From Rodentibacter sp. Ppn85 (GTDB lineage: Bacteria; Pseudomonadota; Gammaproteobacteria; Enterobacterales; Pasteurellaceae), in assembly GCF_001999335.1 (NCBI RefSeq), contig NZ_MLHS01000045.1, positions 1 to 41,552 on the forward strand: a DNA stretch of 41,552 nt, given 5' to 3'. The position numbers and the translations under genes are program-made. Positions within the stretch are counted from its first letter, which is position 1, and every line of letters starts with the position of its first letter. The notes below the pieces were generated by a model. It made no database searches. It was given only the letters and a program-made list of their open reading frames with translations, and was not told where the DNA came from. Below are positions 19,299 through 30,228 of the stretch, one piece after another.

Positions 19299-20471
19299 AT
19301 GAACAAGGAAAATCCTACTATTGCGCTTGTGGCGGGAGAAATCTCAGGGGACATTCTCGGTGCAGGTCTAATTAGCTGGCTTAAGACTTATTATCCCAAT
19401 GCTCGTTTTATCGGTATTGCTGGTCCTAAAATGATCGCTGAAGGTTGCGAAACCTTGGTGGATATGGAAGCACTTTCCGTTATGGGCTTAGCAGAAATTG
19501 TTAAACATCTGCCACGCTTACTAAGAATCCGTAAAAATGTGATTCAAACCATATTGCGCGAAAAGCCCGATGTATATATCGGCATTGATGCACCTGATTT
19601 TAATTTAGACGTAGAACTGAAACTCAAAGCCAACGGCATCAAAACTATTCATTATGTCAGCCCTTCCGTATGGGCGTGGAGACAGAATAGAATCCACAAA
19701 ATTGCTAAAGCGACAAATCAAGTGCTGGCATTTTTACCTTTTGAAAAAGCGTTTTATGATAAATTCAATGTGCCTTGCCGATTTATCGGTCACACGATGG
19801 CGGATGCAATCCCCTTAAAACCTAATCGGGCGGAGGCTTGCCGATTTCTCAATATTGATCCCGCACAACGTTATTTAGCGATTCTTGTGGGCAGTAGGGG
19901 GGCTGAAGTAGAATTTTTAACCGAGCCGTTTTTGAAAACGGCATTATTGCTGAAAAAGCAATTTTCGGCTCTACAATTTCTTGTCCCCTTAGTGAATGAA
20001 AAACGACGACAACAATTTGAAGCAATTAAGACCCGAGTCGCTCCGGATTTAGCTATGCATCTGATTGACGGCAATGCACGCCAAGTATTAATCGCAGCTG
20101 ATGCCACTTTACTGGCCTCCGGCACCGCTGCTCTTGAAGCGATGTTGTGTAAATCACCAATGGTGGTGGGTTATAAAATGAAACCGCTCACTTATTTTTT
20201 AGCAAAGCGTTTAGTTAAAACCGACTATATTTCTCTGCCGAATCTATTAGCAAATGAAATGTTAGTGCCGGAAATGATCCAAGAAAATTGTGAGCCGATA
20301 CTCCTCGCAGAAAAACTGGCGGTCTATTTTTCGGATGAAGAAAGTGCGGTTAAAAATCGCCATATTTTAATACAACGTTTCACGGACTTACACCGACAAA
20401 TTCAATGTGATGCAGATAAGCAGGCTGCTCAAGCGGTGATTGATCTATTAGAGGAAAAACAACATGTTTGA
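19299..20471 (+). CDS. lpxB: lipid A disaccharide synthase
   Basis: This 390-residue GT19 glycosyltransferase joins UDP-diacylglucosamine and lipid X. It shows the N-terminal [17 protein letters not shown] motif, [13 protein letters not shown] and the C-terminal [12 protein letters not shown] and MVVGYK blocks. The frame opens at 19272, inside the terminator stem, so I placed the start at the ATG 19299 ([14 protein letters not shown]) after TTAGGA. Its end overlaps rnhB by 8 nt, implying coupled translation. Confidence 0.96.
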   Translation: MNKENPTIALVAGEISGDILGAGLISWLKTYYPNARFIGIAGPKMIAEGCETLVDMEALSVMGLAEIVKHLPRLLRIRKNVIQTILREKPDVYIGIDAPDFNLDVELKLKANGIKTIHYVSPSVWAWRQNRIHKIAKATNQVLAFLPFEKAFYDKFNVPCRFIGHTMADAIPLKPNRAEACRFLNIDPAQRYLAILVGSRGAEVEFLTEPFLKTALLLKKQFSALQFLVPLVNEKRRQQFEAIKTRVAPDLAMHLIDGNARQVLIAADATLLASGTAALEAMLCKSPMVVGYKMKPLTYFLAKRLVKTDYISLPNLLANEMLVPEMIQENCEPILLAEKLAVYFSDEESAVKNRHILIQRFTDLHRQIQCDADKQAAQAVIDLLEEKQHV

Positions 20472-21057
20472 ATATCCGCAAGGTTATCAGTTAATTGCCG
20501 GCGTAGATGAAGTGGGGCGGGGGCCTTTAGTGGGGGCAGTCGTAACTGCGGCGGTGATTTTAGATCCCAATAATCCCATTGAAGGATTAGCCGATTCAAA
20601 AAAACTCACTGAAAAAAAACGCCTTGCCTTAGCAGAAGAAATTAAACAAAAAGCACTTGTATGGTCATTGGGGCGTGCGGAAGCGGAAGAAATTGATGAA
20701 CTGAATATTTTGCAGGCATCCTTACTTGCCATGACGCGAGCGGTGAAATCATTAAAAATTCAACCGCACTTTGTGCTGGTAGATGGTAATAAAGTCCCTA
20801 AAGATCTCAATATCCCGGCCCAAGCTATCGTGAAAGGCGATAGTCTGGTTGCGGAAATTAGTGCCGCTTCTATTTTGGCAAAAGTCGCACGGGATCAAGA
20901 AATGGAATCATTGGACCGCCAATATCCGGAGTATGCTTTTGCCCAACATAAAGGATATCCGACGAAGTTACACCTAAAAAAATTAGCCGAATTAGGGGCA
21001 TTGCCACAACACCGCTGTAGTTTCGCCCCAGTTCGCAAAGTATTAGAACGTCGCTAA
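20464..21057 (+). CDS. rnhB: ribonuclease HII
   Basis: This 197-residue enzyme removes ribonucleotides from DNA and cuts RNA-DNA hybrids. It has the family motif [13 protein letters not shown] with catalytic Asp15 and Glu16, and the later acidic residues in VDGNK and SILAKVARD. It overlaps the end of lpxB by 8 nt and lies 16 nt before the permease gene. It closes the conserved rpsB-to-rnhB cluster. Confidence 0.97.
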   Translation: MFEYPQGYQLIAGVDEVGRGPLVGAVVTAAVILDPNNPIEGLADSKKLTEKKRLALAEEIKQKALVWSLGRAEAEEIDELNILQASLLAMTRAVKSLKIQPHFVLVDGNKVPKDLNIPAQAIVKGDSLVAEISAASILAKVARDQEMESLDRQYPEYAFAQHKGYPTKLHLKKLAELGALPQHRCSFAPVRKVLERR

Positions 21058-21073
21058 AAATGAGAGGTAGGAG

Positions 21074-22930
21074 ATGAATACCATATTCACAAATGCGCTT
21101 TGGGTCAGTCCGCTTTTCTGGACGCTTGCTCTGTTAGCCGTTGCAGTGATTTTATTCGTGAGAAATAAAGTGCGAATGGATGCCGTGGCACTTTTAGTGA
21201 TGTTGGCATTTTATTTGAGCGGCATTTTAACCACCTATGAAATTTTTGCCGGCTTTAGTGATCCGAATATTATTTTGATAGCATTGTTGTTTATTATTGG
21301 CGAAGGATTGGTGCGTACCGGGGTCGCCTATCAAGTGAGTGAAGGGATCTTAAAACTTGCCGGAAATAGTGAAACCAAAGTCTTGGTGTTACTAATGCTT
21401 GCCGTGGCAGGATTAGGGGCGTTTATGAGCTCTACCGGTGTGGTGGCGATTTTTATCCCCGTGGTACTAATGATTTGTCGTCAAATGAATCTTTCTCCAA
21501 AACGTTTAATGATGCCATTAAGTGTGGCCGGATTGATCAGTGGTATGATGACACTCATCGCCACCGCCCCTAACTTGGTGGTGAATGCGGAATTAGTCAA
21601 AGATACCGGCACTCGTTTAAGATTTTTTGATTTTACTCCAATTGGTCTTATCATTTTGTTGTTAGGGATTGGTTATATGTTGTTAACCCGCCGTTGGCTA
21701 GGGGGAAATATTACTACGGATAACCAAGAAAATAACCAACGCTCAATGGCTGAATTGATTGATGAATATGGTTTACGCGGTCGTGCGAAACGTTTTGTGG
21801 TGCGTATCGGTTCACCTTTTATCGGCAAAAATTTAGATGAATTACATTTACGTTCCAACTATGGGATGAATGTGTTAGCGATTGAACGTTGGAAACGTTT
21901 TCGCCCGACTTATATGATGCCCCTTGCCACTTCTGAAATTCATGAAAAAGATATTTTAATGATCGATATGGGGCAGCAAGAATTTAATTTAGAGGAGTTT
22001 TGTCAAACCTATAATTTAGAACCGGCGGAGATTAAATCTCAATCTTTTGACGAACAGGCAAAATCTATTGGAATGGCGGAATTAGCTTTAGTACCGGGCT
22101 CGGCATTGATTGATAAAACCACACAAGAGGTGGAGTTTCGTTCTCGTTACGGATTAAATGTGGTGGGTATCAAGCGGGACGGCGAATTGATTTCCGACAG
22201 CTTTTCTGGCACACCTTATAAGCTTGGCGATTTAATTCTTGTTATTGGCGATTGGAAAGTAATTCAACAAATGCGTAACCGTACTAAGGATTTTGTTGTG
22301 CTAACCTACCCGAAAGAAATAGATCGTGTCGCACCGGCACAAAGCCAGGCACCGCAAGCCTTGCTTTCCATATTGGTGATGGCGCTGTTAATGGTATCCG
22401 GTCTTGTACCGAATGTGATTGCCGCACTCATCGGTTGTTTAATGTTGGGTTATTTCCGTTGCATAGATGCGAAAAGTGCTTATGACTCCATTCATTGGCC
22501 AAGTCTAATTTTGATTATCGGTATGATGCCGTTTGCTACTGCACTGCAAAAAACCGGCGGGATTCAACTCGTTGTGGAGGCAATGTTGCAGTTAATGGGA
22601 GATTGGGGAATGCATTTAGTGTTGATGATGTTATTTATCTTTTGTGCAGTGATCGGATTATTCATCTCTAATACAGCGACGGCGATTTTAGTCGCACCTA
22701 TTGCAATTTCATTGGCACAGCAACTCCAAGTATCACCTATCCCCTTTGCTATGGTGGTGGCAATCGCCGCATCCGCCGCATTTATGACGCCGGTCTCTTC
22801 ACCGGTTAATACAATGGTCGTGGGGCCCGGCGGATATAAGTTTAGTGATTTTTTAAAAATTGGTGTGCCGTTTACATTGATTGTGATGGTGGTGAGTGTA
22901 TTTTTAATTCCGCTTTTATTCCCTTTTTAA
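21074..22930 (+). CDS. SLC13/DASS-type permease with two RCK_C domains (YfbS-like)
   Basis: This 618-residue membrane protein has an N-terminal bundle of helices (about 10-210), two soluble TrkA-C (RCK_C) domains in the middle (about 225-425) and a C-terminal helical half (about 435-618). Motifs such as SSTGVVAIFIPVV and FMTPVSSPVNTMVVGPGG are the paired substrate-binding signatures of SLC13-type carriers. It strongly resembles E. coli YfbS in layout. The family moves anions such as sulfate or dicarboxylates with sodium or protons; this member's substrate cannot be read from the sequence. It starts 16 nt after rnhB. Confidence 0.85.
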   Translation: MNTIFTNALWVSPLFWTLALLAVAVILFVRNKVRMDAVALLVMLAFYLSGILTTYEIFAGFSDPNIILIALLFIIGEGLVRTGVAYQVSEGILKLAGNSETKVLVLLMLAVAGLGAFMSSTGVVAIFIPVVLMICRQMNLSPKRLMMPLSVAGLISGMMTLIATAPNLVVNAELVKDTGTRLRFFDFTPIGLIILLLGIGYMLLTRRWLGGNITTDNQENNQRSMAELIDEYGLRGRAKRFVVRIGSPFIGKNLDELHLRSNYGMNVLAIERWKRFRPTYMMPLATSEIHEKDILMIDMGQQEFNLEEFCQTYNLEPAEIKSQSFDEQAKSIGMAELALVPGSALIDKTTQEVEFRSRYGLNVVGIKRDGELISDSFSGTPYKLGDLILVIGDWKVIQQMRNRTKDFVVLTYPKEIDRVAPAQSQAPQALLSILVMALLMVSGLVPNVIAALIGCLMLGYFRCIDAKSAYDSIHWPSLILIIGMMPFATALQKTGGIQLVVEAMLQLMGDWGMHLVLMMLFIFCAVIGLFISNTATAILVAPIAISLAQQLQVSPIPFAMVVAIAASAAFMTPVSSPVNTMVVGPGGYKFSDFLKIGVPFTLIVMVVSVFLIPLLFPF

Positions 22931-22938
22931 TGACATAG

Positions 22939-22954
22939 TGTGAACCGGTTCACA
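22939..22954. promoter_or_regulatory. perfect CRP-type palindrome upstream of mogA
   Basis: TGTGAACCGGTTCACA is a perfect 16-bp palindrome with TGTGA-N6-TCACA, the canonical CRP half-sites (CRP-N type, not the TGCGA-N6-TCGCA sites used with Sxy for competence genes). Its centre is about 50 bp before the mogA start. A weak -10 such as TATTGA (22970-22975) lies downstream at activator-like spacing. A simple hairpin role is the alternative. Confidence 0.6.
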
Positions 22955-22995
22955 GAGAATACAAAAAAGTATTGATTGAAATTTTAAGGAAAAAT

Positions 22996-23928
<933 letters not shown>

Positions 23929-23929
<1 letters not shown>

Positions 23930-24972
23930 TGGAAAATAACCTAAATTTATACCGCACTTTGTTGGGGATAGCCGCCGTTATTGTTATTTTAGTCGGTATC
24001 AAATTAGCCGCTGAAATTGTTGTACCGTTTTTGTTGGCACTCTTCATTGCTATTATTTGTTCTCCGATTATTAAAGCAATGACTATCCGCCGTATCCCCC
24101 GCTGGCTTGCGATGGTACTGCTGTTTGTCTTGATCTCCCTTATTTTCTTCTCATTCTTGGGATTGATTAACAGTAGCGTGCGTGAATTTACTCAATCTAT
24201 TCCTCAATATAAAATTTTGCTTTCCGAACGAGTAAATGATCTGATGGCATTGGCACAACATTTTAATTTGCCTGTTTATTTTTCAAGGGAAACAATTCAA
24301 GAAAATTTCGATCCAAGTATCATTATGAATTTTGTTAGCCGTGTATTGCTCAATTTTTCCGGTGTGGTAAGCAATGTATTCGTCTTAGTGCTTGTCGTGA
24401 TTTTCATGCTCTCTGAAGCTCCCACCATGAAACACAAAGTTGCGGTGGTGATAAGCTCCACACCGAATGATGTAGAAAAGGAGGAACGCCATATTAATCG
24501 CATTTTGCAAGGGGTGATTGGCTACCTTGGGATTAAAAGTATCACCAGTTTGCTGACAGGGATTGCGGTGTTTATTTTGTTGGAAGTGTGCGGCGTACAA
24601 TATGCGATTTTGTGGGCGACATTAAGTTTCTTGCTCAATTATATTCCGAATATCGGTTCTATCATTGCCGCCGCTCCCATTATTGTACAGGCTTTATTAT
24701 TGAATGGTTTCGGTATCGGTTTTAGTGTGGCAGTTGGTGTGATTGCGATCAATTTGGTTATCGGTAATATTCTCGAGCCTAAAATGATGGGGCGGCGTCT
24801 CGGGCTTTCCACTTTAGTCGTTTTTCTTTCCCTCTTATTTTGGGGATGGTTGCTTGGTACGGTGGGAATGCTACTTTCCGTTCCCCTTACAATGGCACTA
24901 AAAATCGCCTTAGAATCCAGTCCGAATACGGTGAAATATGCCGAGTTGTTGGGGGATGTGGAAAGTGATTAA
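23929..24972 (+). CDS. AI-2E transporter family permease (PerM-like)
   Basis: This 347-residue protein has about seven to eight membrane segments, a soluble central region (about 85-185) and the family's conserved C-terminal helices with LNYIPNIGSIIAAAP and GNILEPKMMGRRLGLS. Members of PF01594 have been linked to autoinducer-2 export, sodium/proton exchange and other transport, so the substrate is open. It starts at GTG 23929, overlapping the glnB stop (TAGTG), so translation is likely coupled. The order mogA-glnB-permease matches H. influenzae from memory. Confidence 0.85.
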
Positions 24973-24992
24973 AATTTTTTTAGAGACATAAA

Positions 24993-25017
24993 AAGTGCGG
25001 TAAATTTTACCGTACTT
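24993..25017 (-). terminator. degenerate uptake-sequence hairpin between convergent genes
   Basis: AAGTGCGGTAA (24993-25003) pairs with the region TTACCGTACTT (25007-25017). The right arm is an uptake core with one change (GCACTT to GTACTT) that turns a G-C pair into G-U and keeps the stem. On the minus strand it is followed by TTTTTATG, so it mainly ends the glycosyltransferase transcript. Confidence 0.7.
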
Positions 25018-25020
25018 CAC

Positions 25021-25809
25021 TTATTTAAAGGGGACGGGTTTGCCAAAAAGTCGTCTTTTTAATCTTATCCACTCTTTCTTTATTCTTTCCAAAGGCGGTG
25101 CTTTCGTATTGTTATGGCTTACCTGTTCTCTTCCGGCAGAGAGGCTACTTTCAAAATGATTAGCATTGATAATAAAATCCTGCACACAAACTCCGGGTAA
25201 AAGCTGCATAGCTTTATAATCTTTTTGGTTCAAAAATTCTATAAAAATAAGATCATCGGCCGGAAGCGTAAGTAGCTTATTTTGAACCTTGTCGAGCAAA
25301 TATCTCGCCCCTTTAGAGGTGAGGGTGTAACCCGCTGCACCTGATTGTTTAAAGGTTAAGGGAATAATTTCACGGTTGCATTTTATTTTTTTTGACTTTC
25401 TTTTTCCAAAGAGCATTTTTCCGTTGGCTTCTAATTTTAAAACATCCGTATTATCGGGAAGGTAATCAATTTCTAATAATTCCTTTGCATTTTCCCCTAA
25501 GTGAATGTCATCTTCAAAAATATTAATGTAGTCGAGGTTATTTTCCAGCATAAAATTCCAAAGGAAAATATGGCTTAAAGCACAGCTAATTTCGACATCA
25601 CTTAAAAGAGCTTTGGGGGAACGGTCAAGAATAATATTAAGCTTTTTGGCAATTTCATCAATATTTGAAGGCGTAACCGCATCGAAAAATAAGAAAGGGA
25701 TATTTTGTTTGTCAAATTCATTTTCAATGTGCTTTCGGCGTTTTTGTGCGGTAGTTAAACTAATGACATAATTGTGTTGTGTTGTGTTGTGTTGTGTTGT
25801 GTTGTGCAT
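25021..25809 (-). CDS. GT25-family LPS glycosyltransferase, phase-variable
   Basis: This 262-residue protein belongs to glycosyltransferase family 25, the family of Haemophilus Lic2A, Lex2B and LpsA. It shows NYVISLTTAQKRRKHIE at residues 13-29, SCALSHIFLWN, the metal/nucleotide-binding EDD (99-101), SGAAGYTLTSKGARYLL and LPADDLIF. It should add a hexose to the LPS/LOS outer core at the cytoplasmic face of the inner membrane; the sugar and acceptor cannot be told. The ATG (25809) follows a TAGGT ribosome site. Codon 2 opens a run of seven CACAA repeats, so the protein begins MHNTTQHNTTQHN. Gain or loss of one repeat ends translation just after the tract. The current frame is ON. Confidence 0.9.
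   Translation of the reverse strand: MHNTTQHNTTQHNYVISLTTAQKRRKHIENEFDKQNIPFLFFDAVTPSNIDEIAKKLNIILDRSPKALLSDVEISCALSHIFLWNFMLENNLDYINIFEDDIHLGENAKELLEIDYLPDNTDVLKLEANGKMLFGKRKSKKIKCNREIIPLTFKQSGAAGYTLTSKGARYLLDKVQNKLLTLPADDLIFIEFLNQKDYKAMQLLPGVCVQDFIINANHFESSLSAGREQVSHNNTKAPPLERIKKEWIRLKRRLFGKPVPFK
25772..25806 (-). repeat. pentanucleotide repeat, (CACAA)7
   Basis: Seven exact copies of TTGTG on the plus strand (CACAA in the gene) lie immediately after the start codon. Thirty-five bases keep the glycosyltransferase in frame. Six copies would give a stop at the fourth codon after the tract (TTA TGT CAT TAG). Eight would give ATT ATG TCA TTA GTT TAA. Only 4, 7, 10 and so on are productive, the classic slipped-strand on/off switch. 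Confidence 0.97.
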
Positions 25810-25933
25810 AAATATTACCTATAAAAAAGATAAGATTAAGTTCAGAAAAATACCGTTTTTAATGAGTCTCTCCCAAATTGGATTACTTAACCAATTTTGA
25901 GGAAAGACAAATTAACAATATTTTTTTAATTCC
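25810..25933. other. AT-rich spacer between dsbB and the glycosyltransferase
   Basis: This 124-nt gap holds the glycosyltransferase ribosome site and an AT-rich hairpin, AAATTGG (25875-25881) with CCAATTT (25891-25897). I see no T-run terminator for dsbB and no convincing promoter, though the region must contain the glycosyltransferase promoter unless it is read through from dsbB. Confidence 0.4.
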
Positions 25934-26467
25934 CTAATTAAATAACATTCTCTGTTTTCTGCTTTTTTTCACCTGTGCAATCAATATTACCACAAGGACA
26001 ATTACATATACTGCAAAGATAAATACCAACCACTGCACCATCGTGATACCGAATAACGACCACTGACTGTTATCGCAGGAGCCGGTAGGGTTGAAAATGC
26101 TTGGCAACCATTGGTGGAATGGTAGGGTTTCCGGGAAATTAGGGATAAATTCACATTGCTTCCAAGGCGCGGGGTTCATTTGTAGATCAAGGTGACGAAT
26201 GGATATTATCAAGCCTTTAATCGCACTAAATAAACCTAACGCGAGAGCAATTAAGCGCACGATAAGCGAACGGGGTGCGAGGAGACCAATAATGCCCGCA
26301 AAGAATAAACCACTCATAGCTAAACGTTCATATACACAAAGGACACAGGGTTGCAATCCCATACCGTATTGGAAATAAAGTGCGGTCAATTCTAAGGTTA
26401 AACTCGAAAATGCAAGTAATAACCACGATAAACGTTTTTCTGAAAATTGTTTAAAAAATGCGAGCAT
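25934..26467 (-). CDS. dsbB: disulfide bond formation protein B
   Basis: This 177-residue inner-membrane quinone reductase reoxidises DsbA. It has four hydrophobic segments, the first periplasmic pair Cys41-Val-Leu-Cys44 and the second pair Cys105 and Cys131 (KQCEF and GSCDN), matching the E. coli arrangement. It starts 9 nt after nhaB and is probably cotranscribed with it. The ribosome site is AAGGAGAACA. An uptake sequence lies in the coding region at 26378-26386. Confidence 0.96.
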   Translation of the reverse strand: MLAFFKQFSEKRLSWLLLAFSSLTLELTALYFQYGMGLQPCVLCVYERLAMSGLFFAGIIGLLAPRSLIVRLIALALGLFSAIKGLIISIRHLDLQMNPAPWKQCEFIPNFPETLPFHQWLPSIFNPTGSCDNSQWSLFGITMVQWLVFIFAVYVIVLVVILIAQVKKSRKQRMLFN

Positions 26468-26476
26468 TTGTTCTCC

Positions 26477-28018
26477 TTAAATTGGCTGAATTAGTCCTAA
26501 ATTTGCCAGCCAGATGGTAGCGGCCGGTAAAATATATTCAATGGCAAATAAGCCTACCAAGGATAACACAATGGTGTAAGGTAATGCCATGTAAACCATT
26601 CTGCCGTAAGAGAGACGAATTAACGGGGCAAGCGATGAGGTTAATAAGAATAAGAAGGCTGCTTGACCGTTTGGTGTTGCGACCGATGGCAAATTTGTTC
26701 CGGTATTGATTGCAACAGCGAGTAATTCAAATTGATGTGGTGCGATTACACCGTTAGTTAGTGCGGCTTTAACCTCGTTAATATAAACGGTTGCTACGAA
26801 AACATTATCAGAAATAGCAGAGAGTAAGCCATTAAAGGCATAGAATAAAATAAGCTGTGTGCTTTCACTAGCGGATAAGACATAGTGAATAATGGGTGAG
26901 AAAAGTTTTTGATCGATAATCACTGCTACCACGGTAAAGAATACGACAAGTAACGCAGTGAATGGCAAAGATTCTTGGAACGATTTGCCAATAATATGCT
27001 CATTGGTAATACCGGTTAATGCAGTTGTGAGAACGATCACGCTTAAACCTATTAAGCCTACGGCAGCTAAATGAAATGCTAAACCGATAACAAGCCAAAG
27101 TGCAATAACAGCCTGTACAATCAATTTTATTTTTTCTTGCTTTGACATTTTTTGCGTATTATTGTGATCTAAACGTGCCAATACCGCCCATACTTTACGA
27201 GGTAGTTTTGCACCATAGCCAAATAATTTGAATTTTTCTACCAAATAGCAGGTCAGCAAACCAAACACTAAAACAGGTAAAGTTACGGGCGCCATACGGA
27301 AGAAGAATTCAATAAAGCTCCAATTTGCTTGTTCTGCAATAATTAAATTTTGTGGTTCGCCTACCATGGTCATGACACCGCCGAGTGCGGTTCCCACACC
27401 GGCATGCATCATTAAACTTCTTAAAAATGCACGAAATTGTTCTAATGTGGCCTGTTTATCACCTAGTTTATCATCATTGGTGATATCGATAAGCTCGTTT
27501 AATTTATTGCCTGAGGCAACTTTGTGATACACACCATAAAAGCCCATGGCTACACTAATAATCACGGCAACTACGGTTAATGCATCTAAGAATGCGGATA
27601 AAAATGCGGCACTGATACAGAAAGCTAAAGACAGGGTAATCTTAGATTCGATAGCGATCAGCAAGCGGGTAAATACAAACAATAAGAGCTGTTTCATAAA
27701 ATAAATGCCGGCCACCATAAACATCAGCAATAAAATAACTTCAAAATTTGCCATGATTTCAGCCTTTACGTGGGCCGGATTTGTCATGCCGATAGCAATA
27801 GCTTCAATAGCCAGTAAACCACCGGGCTGCAGAGGATAGCATTTTAATGCCATAGCAAGGGTGAAAATAAACTCTGCAACTAAAACCCAACCTGCGAGAA
27901 AGGGGCTGATAAAAAAGAAGATAATAGGGTTAATAATGAGAAAGAGGATAATGATGAATTTATACCAATCCGGGCTGCTGCCTAGGAAATTTTTCATAAA
28001 AGCTTGTGTGTAAGTCAT
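26477..28018 (-). CDS. nhaB: Na+/H+ antiporter NhaB
   Basis: This 513-residue, roughly twelve-helix inner-membrane protein expels sodium in exchange for protons. It has NhaB-type features: [17 protein letters not shown] near the start, [46 protein letters not shown] and the closing [22 protein letters not shown]. The ATG at 28018 follows AGGAGCC. It diverges from fadR across 133 nt, the usual nhaB-fadR arrangement of gammaproteobacteria. Confidence 0.96.
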   Translation of the reverse strand: MTYTQAFMKNFLGSSPDWYKFIIILFLIINPIIFFFISPFLAGWVLVAEFIFTLAMALKCYPLQPGGLLAIEAIAIGMTNPAHVKAEIMANFEVILLLMFMVAGIYFMKQLLLFVFTRLLIAIESKITLSLAFCISAAFLSAFLDALTVVAVIISVAMGFYGVYHKVASGNKLNELIDITNDDKLGDKQATLEQFRAFLRSLMMHAGVGTALGGVMTMVGEPQNLIIAEQANWSFIEFFFRMAPVTLPVLVFGLLTCYLVEKFKLFGYGAKLPRKVWAVLARLDHNNTQKMSKQEKIKLIVQAVIALWLVIGLAFHLAAVGLIGLSVIVLTTALTGITNEHIIGKSFQESLPFTALLVVFFTVVAVIIDQKLFSPIIHYVLSASESTQLILFYAFNGLLSAISDNVFVATVYINEVKAALTNGVIAPHQFELLAVAINTGTNLPSVATPNGQAAFLFLLTSSLAPLIRLSYGRMVYMALPYTIVLSLVGLFAIEYILPAATIWLANLGLIQPI

Positions 28019-28048
28019 AAATGGCTCCTGTTTTTTATAATACGCTCA

Positions 28049-28077
28049 TTGTAATATAGTGTGCTTTAAAGGATAAT
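28049..28077 (+). promoter_or_regulatory. candidate fadR promoter
   Basis: TTGTAA (28049-28054) and GATAAT (28072-28077) are spaced by 17 bp, giving a start near 28084 and a leader of about 68 nt. A CRP-like element TGTCA-N6-TCACA (28094-28109, one mismatch) lies just downstream, or upstream as seen from nhaB, where it could act as an activator site. Confidence 0.5.
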
Positions 28078-28151
28078 AACGAAAGTGAAGATTTGTCAAA
28101 TAAGTCACATTTTTTTGATCTTGTTGGGTTTTTTCCTAACGCCTGGTTATT

Positions 28152-28877
28152 ATGAATACAGAAAACACACTTTTAAAAGCACAAAGTCCCGCAGCGCTTG
28201 CCGAAGAATATATTGTAAAAAGTATTTGGAGTAATGTATTTCCGGCAGGTAAAAATTTGCCATCAGAACGGGATCTCGCCGATAAAATAGGGGTAACCCG
28301 TACGACATTGCGAGAAGTTCTGCAACGTTTGGCACGAGACGGTTGGTTGACCATTCAACATGGTAAACCAACCAAAGTAAATAATATTTGGGACACGGCC
28401 AATCCTAGCATTATTGAAACGCTGATTACCCTTGATCAAAATTCCGCACCGCTCATTATTGATAATATGTTGTCGTTACGTAGCAAAATGTCGGAGTTTT
28501 ATATTTATGAAGCGGTGAAAAACTCGCCTCAACAATCTGCAATGTTATTTAGTGAATTGAACGAATTAAAAAATTCGGCTGAAGACTATACGGAGTTTGA
28601 TTATTGTATCTTTCGCCAATTTACTGTACTGGCAAAAAAACCTTTTTATCGTTTAATCTTTAACAGTTTAAAAGGGGTATATCAAAAAATCGGGCTGTTG
28701 TTTTTCAGTTATGAAAAACACCGTGAATTGGCGAAGCAGTTTTATCTGGAATTACAACAAATTTGCCAAGAAGGCAACGCAGATGCCGTGGTGGATTGTA
28801 TTCGTAAACATAATTTAAGATCGGCAACTTATTGGCGTATGATTTTAGAACGCTTGCCTCAAAATCTTTCCGATTAA
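28152..28877 (+). CDS. fadR: fatty acid metabolism regulator FadR
   Basis: This 241-residue GntR-family regulator has an N-terminal winged helix (about 10-75, with LPSERDLADKIGVTRTTLREVLQRLARDG split across the recognition helix) and a C-terminal acyl-CoA-binding helical domain. FadR represses beta-oxidation genes and activates unsaturated fatty acid synthesis; long-chain acyl-CoA releases it from DNA. The ATG at 28152 is the family start, but no strong ribosome site is visible before it. Confidence 0.95.
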   Translation: MNTENTLLKAQSPAALAEEYIVKSIWSNVFPAGKNLPSERDLADKIGVTRTTLREVLQRLARDGWLTIQHGKPTKVNNIWDTANPSIIETLITLDQNSAPLIIDNMLSLRSKMSEFYIYEAVKNSPQQSAMLFSELNELKNSAEDYTEFDYCIFRQFTVLAKKPFYRLIFNSLKGVYQKIGLLFFSYEKHRELAKQFYLELQQICQEGNADAVVDCIRKHNLRSATYWRMILERLPQNLSD

Positions 28878-28882
28878 TCAGC

Positions 28883-28913
28883 AAAAAGTGCGGTTAAATT
28901 AATCGTACTTTTT
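28883..28913 (+). terminator. degenerate uptake-sequence terminator after fadR
   Basis: AAAAAGTGCGGTT (28883-28895) pairs with AATCGTACTTTTT (28901-28913) around AAATT. The left arm is a complete uptake core. The right arm has diverged at two positions, both giving G-U pairs, so the stem is intact while one core is lost. Confidence 0.8.
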
Positions 28914-28933
28914 ACATATATCTTTAATACCTT

Positions 28934-29671
28934 ATGCGCATACCTCGAATTTATCATCCTGAATCCCTTGAAAATCAAATTCACTGCCAGCTTTCTGACG
29001 AGGCGGCAAATCATGTCGGACGAGTGTTACGAATGGTTGAGGGAGAGCAAATTGAATTATTTGACGGCACTAATCATATTTATCCGGCAAGGATTATTGA
29101 ATCAGGCAAAAAAAGCGTGAAAGTTGAAATTTTGGGACGTGAGTTTGCCGATAAGGAATCAAACCTCAAGATTCATTTAGGTCAGGTCATTTCTCGTGGT
29201 GAGCGTATGGAATTTACCATTCAGAAGTCGGTAGAGTTGGGCGTGAATGTTATTACGCCGCTTTGGTCGGAACGGTGCGGGGTGAAATTAGATAGCGAAC
29301 GTATGGACAAAAAAATTCAACAATGGCAAAAAATTGCTATTGCCGCTTGTGAGCAATGCGGTCGTAATGTTGTGCCTGAAATTCGACCGCTAATGAAATT
29401 GCAGGACTGGTGTGCGGAAAATGACAGAGCATTAAAGTTGAATTTACATCCTAGAGCCCAATATTCGATTAAAACTTTGCCGCATATTCCGACGGAGGGC
29501 GTTCGTTTGCTGATCGGTTCTGAAGGCGGTTTATCGCCACAGGAAATCGCTCAGACGGAGCAGCAGGGTTTTACTGAAATTTTATTAGGAAAGCGTGTAT
29601 TGCGTACTGAAACCGCCTCTTTAGCGGCAATCAGCGCATTACAAATTTGTTTTGGAGATTTAGGTGAATGA
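28934..29671 (+). CDS. rsmE: 16S rRNA m3U1498 methyltransferase
   Basis: This 245-residue SPOUT-class enzyme methylates N3 of U1498 in 16S rRNA. An N-terminal PUA-like domain (about 1-70) is followed by the knotted methyltransferase domain with [14 protein letters not shown] and [19 protein letters not shown], which bind S-adenosylmethionine. Its stop overlaps the start of yqgE (ATGATG). The ribosome site before 28934 is weak. Confidence 0.95.
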   Translation: MRIPRIYHPESLENQIHCQLSDEAANHVGRVLRMVEGEQIELFDGTNHIYPARIIESGKKSVKVEILGREFADKESNLKIHLGQVISRGERMEFTIQKSVELGVNVITPLWSERCGVKLDSERMDKKIQQWQKIAIAACEQCGRNVVPEIRPLMKLQDWCAENDRALKLNLHPRAQYSIKTLPHIPTEGVRLLIGSEGGLSPQEIAQTEQQGFTEILLGKRVLRTETASLAAISALQICFGDLGE

Positions 29672-30228
29672 TGGATTTACAAGGAAAATTGTTAATTGCA
29701 ATGCCTCATTTGGAAGATTATTTTCAGCATACGGTAATATTTATTTGTGAGCATAATGATCAAGGTTCGATGGGATTAGTGATTAACCAACCGACTGATT
29801 TAAGCATTGCGGAACTTTATTCCAAACTGAATTTTATGATGAAAAATGACCGCACTTTTGATGATGCGATGGTGGTAGCAGGTGGTCCGATGCATACGGA
29901 ACGCGGTTTTATTGTACATAAAAAAACAGCAAATGATTTTCAGCATAGCTATAAGATAACGGATGATCTTTTCCTTACGACTTCCGCCGACGTGGTGGAT
30001 ACTTTCGGGGCGTTACAGGCGCCGGAAAAATATTTAGTGGCATTGGGGTGTTCAAGTTGGTCGCCTGGTCAGTTAGTGAAAGAAATCGCAGATAATGCTT
30101 GGTTGGTTGTGCCGTTAGACGAAACTATTTTATTTGATACGCCTTACGAAGAGCGCTACCTTGTGGCAAATCGACTGTTAGGTATTAATTCGCATAATTT
30201 TGCTACGGCACAAGTGGGGCATAGTTAA
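29668..30228 (+). CDS. yqgE: YqgE/AlgH family protein
   Basis: This 186-residue soluble DUF179 protein starts [19 protein letters not shown], with [29 protein letters not shown] and a [10 protein letters not shown] block. Its biochemical role is not established; AlgH has been described as a regulator in Pseudomonas. The start overlaps the rsmE stop, and its own stop overlaps the ruvX start, so rsmE-yqgE-ruvX form a translationally coupled operon, an order shared with H. influenzae. Confidence 0.92.
   Translation: MMDLQGKLLIAMPHLEDYFQHTVIFICEHNDQGSMGLVINQPTDLSIAELYSKLNFMMKNDRTFDDAMVVAGGPMHTERGFIVHKKTANDFQHSYKITDDLFLTTSADVVDTFGALQAPEKYLVALGCSSWSPGQLVKEIADNAWLVVPLDETILFDTPYEERYLVANRLLGINSHNFATAQVGHS

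Noticed and set aside
25021-25809. Glycosyltransferase as part of a larger acquired LPS or capsule island
   Set aside because: Both neighbours (the AI-2E permease and dsbB) are core genes, and there are no mobile elements or further sugar-synthesis genes nearby.
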